From Saururus chinensis (Eukaryota; Streptophyta; Magnoliopsida; Piperales; Saururaceae), in the NCBI GenBank assembly GCA_035235625.1, contig CP141146.1:18780501-18844500 (forward strand): a DNA stretch of 64,000 nucleotides, read 5' to 3'. The notes beneath the pieces were generated by a model, which did not search any database, was not told the DNA's origin, and saw only the letters and a program-made list of their open reading frames with translations. This document shows, in pieces, positions 46,101-56,753 of the stretch; positions within the stretch are counted from its first letter, which is position 1, and every line of letters begins with the position of its first letter. Position numbers and translations under genes: made by a program.

Positions 46101-46572
46101 TATATAAACAACTAATATTTGATGATGTTAGTTCAATTTCAAGAACATTAATTAATAGTGTTGTTCTTTATGAAACTTCCTCCAAAGTAAGAAGATGTTC
46201 TAGTGTTGTTTGGTCATGTTGGTTATAGACTCTTTATGCGACATTGCAATAGTGAGATCTAGTTTTTTACTTTTACAAATTTGTAAGTAATTGAATTTAC
46301 TGGCTTGAGAGCCAACTTTGCTTAGTCATTTATTTTTAGATGGATGATAGACTTGTATTTAAAAAGCTAACTTGCTATTTATATACTTTTGACATGTGTA
46401 GTAATATCATATGTTTTGATATTCATATTTTTGAACCCTAGTTATCATGATATGGATATTTAATCGGATGATTTGTTTTGTACTTAAGAAAAAAAATCGT
46501 CATAATTTATTGCATTTTCTTTATTAAAAAGTGTTTTAAAAATCTAGGTCATGACAACTTACCTAGAACAAG
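43110..46572. repeat. X block copy X_C
   Basis: Collinear with 6354-10056 but more diverged. It lacks the 1.7-kb solo LTR (empty site near 46215-46238) and instead carries a 1.5-kb Ty3/gypsy pol fragment (44542-46046). Left of 43110 the sequence is unrelated to copies A and B. Confidence 0.85.
44542..46046 (-). pseudogene. Ty3/gypsy pol fragment (protease and reverse transcriptase)
   Basis: Minus strand, N to C: a retropepsin-like core with VVLGMDFLRKA (in 45673-46011); a linker; then RT with [37 protein letters not shown] and the catalytic [12 protein letters not shown] near 45100-45130; then thumb and early RNase H region (44650-45090). Stops are present between and after these frames. No LTR, gag, or integrase is attached and no TSD is evident. 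The fragment sits precisely inside the X_C repeat (host sequence stops at GATTCTAGGTAGA and resumes AACTTTATGTTG), so it may be a filler at a repair site or a remnant of a larger element. Confidence 0.88.
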
Positions 46573-47220
46573 TGTAAAAACTAAATGACTTGCATAAAAT
46601 ATATATTGGTTTAAAACACTTAAACATTGAATGTTCTTGCTATGTTTCTTGAAATACGGTTAGTTTCTAGGTAGAATTATGTCTAGATCCAAGATCTTAA
46701 TCAAAGTAACATTAGAGTTGTTATCTAATAAGTGTGTGGGCAACTAACATCAGATGATGTTAGTTTAATCTTAAAAACATTAAATTAATTCTTTTATTCT
46801 TTTAGTACTCTCCTCTCGAGAAAGAAGATGTCCCATTATTATGCAGGTTCTTTAGGCACCGATGACTAGTGAGACTAACATCGTCGGTGGGGGGTTGAGG
46901 ACGACATTGCACTAGCAGGATCTAATTTCTCACTTTTATAATTTTGTAAGTAATTGTATTTACTAGCGTGATAGCTAACTTTACTTAATAATTTATTTTC
47001 AGATCAATGAGAAACCTGTACTTAGATAGTTAATTGACTATTTATGTATTTTGAAGAAGTTTAGTAATATTATATATTTTGATATTCGTAATTGTGAACC
47101 CTAATTATTATGACTTGAATATTTAATTTAGTAATTTATTTTACATTTTAGAAAGTAAAAAATCCACATAATTTATTATGCATGTTGCATTTTAAAAAAT
47201 ATTTAAAAATCTAGTTCGTG

Positions 47221-47633
47221 ATAATAGTGGTGATGGAAGTAGTGGCAATGGTGGTAGCAGTGCGGGTAAAGGTGGTAGTGACAAGATCGACACGTTAAAA
47301 GCACAAGTCTTTGATATACAAATTTTCTCTCAAAGAGCTAGAAAGATTTTGGGGTCAAATTTTCACATATTTTATCCCTGTTTTCACTTTACTTTTTTCC
47401 ATTAGACTAAACTTGGATACCATAAGATTTAAAAAAAAATTCCTTTCATCTTCCCCACTTTCCACCAACGCAAATAGATTCTTAAAGATTAGAGTTTTGT
47501 ACACATCATCCTTAATGAATAATACAACGAACATGTCAACTGCCTTTCAGTCTCCCCATATTGATTTCGTATTAAAACTAATCAGGCCCCCATAATGGTG
47601 CTATAACACACATCAAATAGGATTAGTTTCTAC
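47221..47633. other. GGT-rich stretch and downstream flank of subtilase 2
   Basis: Counterpart of 30586-30975; no gene. The 94-codon plus-strand frame is not conserved with the Y1 copy. Confidence 0.5.
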
Positions 47634-47639
47634 TTTATT
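47634..47639 (-). terminator. Polyadenylation signal of subtilase gene 2
   Basis: AATAAA on the minus strand about 120 bp after the stop codon, conserved with gene 1. Confidence 0.55.
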
Positions 47640-47760
47640 GAACACATTTCTATGACTTCAGCTGCTACTTCACTTGTCCTTCTCTTCCACTGAACAATCC
47701 CGTTAAGTTTGCAAGTTTTTCAGAGCTGAATAATTTCTCTGTCAACAAGCCACAAGTTTT

Positions 47761-50700
47761 TCATATCTGTTTGGAGTTGACGACAATTGGGCTCCTCACA
47801 CGGTGCACACCATCTGACCATGTGATCCTCCCAACCCCATATTGGCTGCTTTGGCCAGCCCTGTTTGGCACCAACTTTAGTTTGTACGTCTTCTCCTCAC
47901 CAACCTTGGTGAAGGTCAAGGTCTTTGGCTCCACTGTCACTGAAACTCCAGACGGAGGGACAACCTGTGCAGTGTATGTCCCCGGAGTTCCCACATTCTT
48001 GACTGTGCGAGTGAGAACTTTGGCTCTGTTCAGGACTGGGACGGTGATTGAAGGGTAGTTGAAGTTGATGAGGCTCCCGCCATTGGCAGGGCACTCGTAG
48101 GGGGTGCCGGAGAAGGCAGCCACCACGGTTGAGTTGTAGCCCAACTTGCAGAGGAAGTTCAAGTAGTCATTGACGGTGAGGTCGTAGACCAGGCCTGGGT
48201 CCACCGCCTGGTTAGGTCGGATGTGGCCAGCACCATAGTCAAATGGACCAGCCCTCTTGGATGGGCCATTGGTTATTGGCTCGTGGTTGTTGTCTTTGGT
48301 GTATGCTGTTAACACGCAAGAAAATTTTGATGTCAGGTAACATAGTTACAAATGGAAAATGGACTGATTTTGGAACTTAGTAAAGAAAAAAAGCATTTCT
48401 AATCCTATGAGTCAGGGAATGATATTTTATAAATTGATTAAAATCAATAAAAAAATAGCTCAAATGAGAATGTTTTTATAATCACAATGAAAAAATGTTT
48501 GGGTTTTGGTTTATTGCCCTCTCTTTATTAGCTAAAATTTGTGTCTAAGTTCATACGGCCATTGGATATAAATCTGACCGTGCACATTACTCATGGGCTG
48601 CCTAAAATCCCACTTCTCAAAATGCCCTAGCTCATGCAATCACATGTGAACCTGGGCTTATATTAATATACCTCAAGTAATAGATCCCTCTATCGAAAAT
48701 TCAGAATCTAGATTGGTTTTCTAAAATTCGGACTAAGGGAGTATATGAGCTTTTTACCAAAGAACAATATTCATTATTCGTTTTTTTGTTTTCTGACTCT
48801 GAATATATGTATTTTATTAACATAATAATCTGAATATAATTATGCAGAGCATAGGAAACTGTAAAGATCAATAAAAACAAAAGAACAAATAACCACTAAC
48901 ACATTGTATAATAGTATACTAACCAGTAGTCATGATAGCAGATCTGATGGCTGAAGGACTCCAATCTGGATGGACAGCTTTAAGGAGCCCAACCACACCA
49001 GACACGTGAGGACAAGACATGGAGGTACCGGACATCACAATGTAGGGGATCCTTGTAGTATCATTCTTAGTCTCCGAAGGACTTTGGGCTAATGTGTACC
49101 CAGCAAGGACGTTCACTCCAGGGCCAGTGATATCAGGCTGCAGCACAATTTTTAGAACAAAAAGAGAAGGTGATTGCATGAAGTGGGTGAAAGATGTTAC
49201 AACATATTCTTAACTGAGGATGTTATCTTTACCTTGAGTATCTCCGGAGTGACTGAATTGGGTCCTCGAGAAGAGAAGGCGGCCATGACTGGGGCAGGTT
49301 TGAAGTCAAGCTGTGTTACTGGAGCAGTGATGTATGCCACAGGTGACCTAGAACCACAAAATAGCATGACATTAACTTCATCTCACTAGGCTCAAGAAAA
49401 TATTGACATCTTCAATATAGGGGATGAATCGCTAGGCGTTGTCATTTTCTTGTTTTTTTTTTACCAGGGAAAACCCAAAGCTGACTGGCGATGAACTGGT
49501 GTTGAAACATGGATCCAACACAGTTCTTTTTTTATTTTATGCGGGGCACAAATGGTTATGCAAAAGCTTATGCGTTCATCTTTGTGAATGAAAGATACCC
49601 AAGTTTAATTTAGAAATACTTAGTTTGCTTTTACTATGAAGAAAGCGGCCGTAGAAGACTTACTCTGTCGAATTAATGTACTTGTAGACAGCAAGACCAT
49701 CGGTATAACTGATTTGAGTGGCAGGAAGGGAATGTAAATCGGAAATGATTTCGTCGCCACTGGCTTCATCATTGGCAAGGACCATTGCAACACCACCAGC
49801 ATCATGAACAACAACTCCCTTTTCAACTCTTCCATTACCACCACGAAGGCAGACGACCACCTTACCTTTCACTTTCTTTGGATCCAAGGACCCTGGCTTG
49901 CAAAGCTGACTGGAAATCAAGGCAAAACTTATTAGAAATTGAGGAAAACTAATTGAATAGAACAAATTATTATGTATGTTGGCTAAAAACATACTTTATG
50001 TACTATGTTAGGACTTATATGTACCGTGATAAAGGATTTGGTAATATAATTGTCACCAAAAACATTTTCGGACAAATAATCAAGGTTAAGGCAATTAGTC
50101 TATATATCTATTATCCCCGTCTCATATTAATGGTTGTATTTAGAAAAATAATAATTTGTGTTAAATAGTAAAACCTACATTTAAGAACAGAAAAAATAAG
50201 CTTACGATATTTTTTTAAGTACCCAAATATTTAACTTTAACAAAATAGAGCTATTAATATGGAATAAATTTTTTTTAGCAAACGAAGCTATTAATTTAGA
50301 AGGGAGGGAATATTTAGTAATCACTTTCTTCGCATGTTGCACCTTATTAAAAATATATATTTATTCTGCACTCAAGACAAAGTTAATGTATTAATAGTGT
50401 GAGGAAGCTACTGTAGAATATGTTAATGTATAAAAAGGCAAAAAGTTGTTCACTTACGCATTGATGGATGGTGCATTGGCTGCCTTAGCATTTTCTGAGT
50501 TGATCAAAGGATAGAACTTTTGAGGCATGGCTGATGAAAGACTTTGTCCCTGTCGAATAACAATACAACCAAACATCCCATAAACTTAAATCACTCTCTT
50601 TTGGGTACAATTAAATCACACTCTTAAAGCATGTGTAATTAACATGTACTCATTCCGTTTCATATTAAGTGTCTTGTTTTTTAAAATAAGTAAGAATTAA

Positions 50701-53700
50701 TTTATTTTAAAAAATTAAATAAGATACTTAATATGAGATTGAGATGAAGAAGAATATGACATAGACGAGAGAGAGAGAGAGAGGGTGAGAAAATCTAACC
50801 TTGTACTGTTGGTTATTTCCAAGCTTAATGAATGTGGGGAAATATCTATCAAAGGTGCTAGCCCCCACTGTCAAGATCCATGGTGCAACGTTTGAAACTG
50901 TAGAGGGACCAGGTCCCTCATTGCCCGCCGAGCAAACAACTGTGATGCCATTTTTGACTGCATGAAAGGCGCCAATTGACATTGCTTCTTCAGAGTAGTC
51001 TCTCGGCTCCCCGCCCACAGAGACCGAGAGCACGTCGACACCGTCTGCGATTGCCTGGTCAAACGCGGCAAGGATGTCGGCATCGGTGCAACCATCATGC
51101 CAGCACACCTTGTAAGCGGCCACCCGGGCGCTGGGCGCCCCACCGGTGGCTGTTCCATTAGCTTGGCCATTGATGCTCACATTGGGCACCATTCGGCCCC
51201 CTACAGTGGAGAGAGTGTGAGTGCCATGACCCTCGAAATCCCTTGGAGATAGCTCAGAACTGTTGATTTTCCCGCCGGCAGCCAACATTCCTTTGTAGAA
51301 GTACCTCATTCCTATCAATTTCCTGCACATCATGTCACATCCTTGTAATATAAGAACTTAACATGCTTAATATGCAAAGCATTTGTTAGGGTAGACAATA
51401 GACTCTAGTAGGGCAGAATTTGGCAAATTGAGTAGAAAAATATTATGTAATATATATGTATTCAAGTATTATATTCCCTCCATATCCCTATTAATTATAT
51501 GGAGTGGAAAAACTTCATTTTGGTTTTCTAATCCAGACAATTAATATGAGACAAAGGGTATACATTTTAGGTATTTGAAATTAAGGAAACAGTACTACTA
51601 GCTCTTCAAATTCTAATTGCAACTATTGAATTTTGTAGAAGTTAAAAATGAGAATCTTCGAATATGTATCTTTCTTTATAAGAATTACTTTTGATTTGTG
51701 AATTAACCGTGCTCAATATTTTGGGTCCTGTAAGACGAAGTTTAGTTTGATTGCAGTTGCAAACATGGTGAAAATATATATTTCTATACGTATATAGCTT
51801 GCAACATTGCAATATTTTAAGTATAATAGTTTATGATTTTTTTTGCTAAAATACAAAAAATATGATAATTTCCTAACTAGAAGGGGTGGGAAAAAAATGT
51901 AAAAGGAGTCTTTTTTAAAGATTCAATAATTATAAGGTCCAACAATGTACTGAGTTATAAAAAAAAAGTGTCGGTTCTATACACAGGTAGTCAGTAAATT
52001 AACACAAAACTCTATATACTAAGTATTAATGCAGCTGGAAGCCAGATAATTCTTCTATAAGAGGTAAGCTCATGTTAACTTAAGAAAAACGTTTAGGGTT
52101 TAGATATAGTCCTAATAATGTTTGTTGAGGGTGGGATTAAAGGAAATAAAAAACTAGAGAGTCAAAACTTTTGAGCCCATTTTGACATAAAAACCGTTAA
52201 CATTATATTTTTTAATTTGGGTCCTTAAAATTGTAAGATACCTGCATAATATAATTAAGGTTTAAAAATCTCTTTTAAAAATGAGGGTCAATCAAATTTG
52301 GGAATATCACTGTATCAAATTTATGTTTTTAATTTAGGGTTAAAATTTTGAGTGGTCTTAATTAATGAGCATGTCCTACTCATTAAAATGAGCCCAAAAT
52401 ATAACAATTCAATCTTCTCATGATAATGACTTATAAAAATGTGCCTTCTAAAAAATCAACCTGAAAAAAGTTTATCATGTTAACCTAAAAGTACTATCAC
52501 CTCTCTTATATTTTATGTTCCTTAAATTTGCATTATATAGAGCTCCATGGTACTTAGTTTAACCGACTTTATTGATATGCAAGGATGGTTAGTCACCATG
52601 CGATGTAAAAGCTAATTTGCACTTTGCATCTAATATGTGAGTATAAATTGGTAAGAACCTGTTGCATTTAACATTTGATTCATGCTGGCAGATGCCTTTC
52701 CATCTTGATGGAACGGGCCCCATCCCTTCGTCGTTAAAGCTCTTTGATTCTGGCCATACACCTGCATCAAGCACAGAAATTTTTTTACGCCATACAACCA
52801 GAACCATTTGACAACATAGCAAATAACATCTGATTGTTTAAAAACAATGCTTCAACAAAGCCAAACTTCACAAGCATAAAGCTTAATTCATCAGGCAAAT
52901 ACTGTTGATTGGTGGGGATCAGAAAAATAAATGAACCCCACTAATCAATGATATTTGCATGATGAAGTAGTTTCATTACACATGAACCTTAATATTAGTA
53001 TAGTATTATTCTTTTAAAAGATATATTTACCCGTGTCAAGATTTCCAATAATTATATCTTCTCCATATTTAGCACGCGGCCAAAGGGAGTTGGGAGCAAT
53101 TTTGCCATCACTCCCCTCAAGCCCAAGAAACTTCCATGTATGGGTCGTGTGCAATTTGTACATCTTGCTGGGAAATACTGATACAACATCCGGACGTTCT
53201 GCATTGTACATTATATAGTATATGAGTAACGCAATTATCAAAATGAACCACATAAATTACCTAGAGAAGATCAATTACAATAGAGAATGCTAGTTTTTGT
53301 TTCATCTTACTTGCTAATTCCCTGGCTTCTTCTTCGTCGAGGGTTGCAGCGAAGCCATTGATGGCCCTTGTGTAGGTATATGAAATGGCGTCTCTGGCTT
53401 TCTCCTCGCTGCCATAGTTAAATAATGAGAAATCAAATGAGTTACGGAAACAAGAAAAGATGGAAATTGATACATTGTTGTTGATAGTCTTACCCTCCTA
53501 GGTAAGTTCCCAAGAGTTGATATTGAGATTGTGCAGCTAGTTGCTGATTGAAAGGATCCGGCCCTTGAGGACGCCCTCCCAAATAGACCACATAGAGCTG
53601 ACATTCAGAATCATCACATTGGATTAAGAAAAACAAACCAGATTATGCGTTAAAGGACACAAAAAGAATGTTCTTTTATCTGCTTGACGTATTGTGCTAA

Positions 53701-53809
53701 AAAGTACGTAAAAAATATGCATTCTTGCCTTTTTGGCAGCAAAACTAGGGGTCTGCAAAAGAGCCAGAAGCACTAAAGAAAGGCAAAGTGACGCTCTTGG
53801 AATCCCCAT
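47761..53809 (-). CDS. Subtilisin-like serine protease, SBT5 type (gene 2)
   Basis: Tandem paralogue of 31103-37408, with the same 11-exon structure and exon lengths: 53809-53729, 53597-53494, 53408-53311, 53198-53031, 52761-52659, 51322-50800, 50549-50458, 49909-49664, 49347-49233, 49137-48924 and 48305-47761 (762 residues, no stops). The signal peptide, I9 prodomain, Asp149, His217, Asn319, Ser549, PA domain and FN3-like domain are all kept. By eye about two dozen residues differ from gene 1. Examples are Ser148 to Asn beside the catalytic Asp, NET to HES near 177, TRVSYIMM to TRIPYIVM just before the catalytic Ser, and several changes in the PA domain (ENG/GNG, GNA/GDE). The GC-donor intron 1 is also kept. 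Intron 5 lacks the foldback MITE and TA array of gene 1. Both copies look capable of encoding active enzymes. Confidence 0.93.
50109..50318 (-). mobile_element. Stowaway-like MITE in intron 7 of subtilase 2
   Basis: Orthologous to 33477-33682 in gene 1; reverse-complement relative of 1590-1789. Confidence 0.6.
50660..50740. mobile_element. Foldback MITE in intron 6 of subtilase 2
   Basis: CATATTAAGTGTCTTGTTTTTT with its inverse AATAAGATACTTAATATGAG; same site as in gene 1. Confidence 0.5.
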
Positions 53810-53867
53810 ATTGAAACCCTGTGCTGCCTTCCCTCCTGTTGGGATTAAGGCTCTCTCAGCACAGGAG

Positions 53868-53877
53868 CTTTTTATAA
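53868..53877 (-). promoter_or_regulatory. TATA box of subtilase gene 2
   Basis: TTATAAAAAG on the minus strand, 59 bp upstream of the ATG at 53809, identical to gene 1. Confidence 0.6.
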
Positions 53878-54575
53878 CAATTCCGGAATGGAAGAAGGCA
53901 GGAATGACAGTTTGTCCAGACTGGATGGACTTGAGGTTTAGGTCAGTAATTCAAGTCTAGATGTCATACATTAACATGGACGCAGAAATTGGCGCCATTC
54001 ATTAGCAGAAGTTAGTTTAAGTAATTCATTAGATCCTCTGGATATTAACAGAATTCAGTTAAGAGCGGTCAAATAGGCCCAGTTATTTATCATCTGAAGG
54101 AACTAAAAATAGGTTTGTGATGGAGAAATGTTGTTTGAACGAAACTTCGATTTCATGCAGATGCAGGACTTGGACACGAGAATCTATACCTTGGTCACCT
54201 GCTAAATATGGTGCAATCGTCACACCCTTCTCTATATTTTGGGGTGTTCACAGTTAGAAATATGTTTCAGCGAGGTCAATTTTCACAAGTGATGAAGTCA
54301 CTTTATCACGCAAACACCTTTAATTGGTGGGGTCTAAAAAAGATGGGCCACTCTAATTCATGGTGTGAAGTGTGTAGGGTTAGGAGGATTTCCATATTAC
54401 CTGTCCAATGAACCCACAATTCAATGTTACCTGATCTTTTTTTGCCCTAAACCCATATAATAACATGGCTTCAATATTATTTTTGGGGACAAAAGGATAC
54501 AAAGAAATAGGGCTTATCATTTAAATAGAGTTAAAGTAGTTGAAGGTATCAAAGGTGCCAAAGATCAATTGTAAG
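53878..54575. other. Upstream region of subtilase 2, no gene
   Basis: Conserved with 37477-38112; a short extra stretch near 54280-54345 is absent from Y1. It ends at the copia target site GTAAG (54571-54575). Confidence 0.55.
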
Positions 54576-55210
54576 TGTTAGAAGTGGGTATTATATTTAA
54601 TGGGTTAAGCCCATATAATTAAGGTGGTTATAATATTTACATAGGTTAAGCCCATAATATTTATGTGGGTCAAGCCCATATTTTATATGTGGGTCAAGCC
54701 CATATAGTAGAAAGTCCAAGCCCACTTTGTTTTGAATGAGAATTACATATGTGAATTTATTTAAGAAGTGAATTCATTGGTATATAAGGCATTAGTTTGG
54801 TCTTTCAAGTTGGGCCTTTCGGCCAACCCACTTTTGTGGGGGAGAGAGATGTTGGACCTATGCACTTAGGTGGGCTAACCCACATGTGCGCACCGCCGCC
54901 CACCCTTCCGTCCAGTTAGGTTGGTTCAACAAGATAATATTTTTAGTACAAATTTATTTAGTTTAGTTTACTATTAACCAATCCATTTATCTGAGAGCAT
55001 ACATAATGTGATTTGCAGTATATACTGTGTTGGAGGTGCTCCTATAGTACATGGTTGATCATCTTATCCTCGGAGGCAGACACCCAAGAGTCCTAAGCAC
55101 CGTTAAGGAGGGCGAATTCTTTCTTAAGGACAAAGCGACTTGCTTGATTCGATCATAATCATTCCAGTAAGATTTCTCATCACAAACTTTGCAAATGTAC
55201 GAAAATAATA
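54576..55210 (+). repeat. 5' LTR of copia element
   Basis: Begins TGTTAGAAGTGG, contains the repeated phrase GGGTTAAGCCCATAT and a TATATAAGGC TATA-like motif (about 54782). It is shorter than the 3' LTR through deletions in the middle. The primer-binding site expected just after it is not recognisable. Confidence 0.9.
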
Positions 55211-55239
55211 ATGTTAAGACAGAAATCATTTACATATTT

Positions 55240-55800
55240 CCGTACTTTACTATTTTGTGTGTAGAATAGTAAATTTATAAGTTATATTATGTCAATTTCT
55301 AAAATTTACTGTTCATCTAAAATTTTTTCAAGTTTTTTTACTTTTCTGTGTAAAATTTTTGAATTTTAAACCTTTTGTATGTAAATTTTTGAAATTTGAT
55401 ACTTCTGTGCATAAATTTCGAATTTCACTGTTCTGTGCATAAATTTCAAAATTCACTATTTTGGGTGTAAATTTTTCAAATTTTACTATTCTAGGTGTAA
55501 ATGTTTAAAAGATTACTGTTCTCTATGTAAATTTCCTGCAAGTTACTATTTTGTGTGCAATTTTTTCGAAAATTTAATGTTCTGTGTGAAAATTTCGAAT
55601 ACTACTCTTCTATTTGTAAATTTTCAAACAATTACTGTGCTATCTGTAATTTTCGAATTTCACTGTGTTATGTAACTTTCGAAATTCTACTGTGTGTAAT
55701 TTTTTGAACTTTACAGTACTGTATGTAATTTTCTGGCACTCGCCTAGGTGTAAAATTTTGGATTTGACTAATTTATCTGTAATTTCTTGAACTTTATTGG
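55240..55800 (+). repeat. Degenerate tandem repeats of about 31 bp in copia leader
   Basis: Roughly 18 imperfect units with a core like TTACTGTTCTGTGTGTAAAT followed by TTTTCGAAATT. They fill the leader between the 5' LTR and the gag start. Units vary in length (about 26-35 bp) and are strongly diverged. Confidence 0.75.
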
Positions 55801-55883
55801 GTTGCCTGAATTTTTTTAAAAAAATTTAAATTTTTTATATATATATTTTTAACTAAGTTAATCTTCTGTTCATTGGAACAGAA

Positions 55884-56033
55884 ATGGCTGCTGAAGGTAC
55901 CAACTTGGCTTCTATACTTATTCCCACTCCGGTGAATGCTCCTCTTCAAATTAAAGGGGAAAAACCAGAAAAGTTTAGTGATGCAGATTTCGAAAGATGG
56001 TAACAGAAAATGTTGTTCTATCTTACCTTCTTT
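55884..56033 (+). pseudogene. copia gag N-terminal fragment
   Basis: ATG at 55884 opens a frame with a proline-rich start and GEKPEKFSDADFERW, then a stop (TAA, about 56001) and QKMLFYLTFFHF. The KFSDADFERWQQKM-like block is the usual N-terminal UBN2-type gag motif of plant copia elements. The fragment is cut at 56034 by the CACTA-like element. The rest of gag, the zinc knuckle and the protease are missing. Confidence 0.75.
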
Positions 56034-56750
56034 CACTTCAACAAATTAGAGTATTAGCGACGCAAAAATAAGTATCGCTACAAATAACTATTTGTGACAC
56101 ATATATAAGCGTCGCAATAAAATCAACTATTAGCGACGCATAAATTTATACGTCACTAATAGTCAGATATTAGCGATGCTTACTTCAAAACGTTGCTAAT
56201 ACTGATTATATTAGCGACGCTTTATATAAGCATCGCTAAAAGATATATATTTTAAATAAAAAATTATAATTATTAGCGACGTTTGTTTAAGCATTACTAA
56301 TAGCCCTTAGCGACGCATAAAAAAAAGCGTCGCTAAAAGTTCTCAATTAAAAATATAAAAAAATTAAAATACTATTAGCGAGTATAGGAATATACGTCGC
56401 TAATACATACACTATTAGCAACGTATAATTATATACGTCGCTAATAATATTTATTTTATTTATTTATTTTTAAAATTAATTTTTAAAAATAAAAAATTAT
56501 AAAAAATTGAAATTAGAGGAAAGGGAGAGAGGAGAGAGGAGAGAGAGGAGAGGGAGGGAGGGGGAGGGAGAGGAGAGGAGAGGGAGAGAGAAAGAGGAGA
56601 GGGAGAAAGAGGAGAGGGAGAGAGAGAGGAGAGGGAGATTATATATACACTATTAGCGACGTATATTTCTATACGTCGCTAATAGTATTTAATTTAATTT
56701 ATTTATTTACTATTAAAATTAATTGTAAAAAAATCATAAAAAATTTCTTG
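56034..56750 (+). mobile_element. CACTA-like non-autonomous element nested in copia
   Basis: Begins CACTTCAACAAATTAGAGTATTAGCG, close to the CACTACAACAAA terminus of the elements ending at 825 and 20535. It is packed with ATTAGCGACGC and CGTCGCTAATA repeats and a GA-rich tract (56514-56636). No right-hand GTTGTAGTG terminus is visible before copia sequence resumes near 56754. Copia gag, zinc knuckle and protease are absent, so insertion was accompanied or followed by a large deletion. Confidence 0.65.
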
Positions 56751-56753
56751 AAC

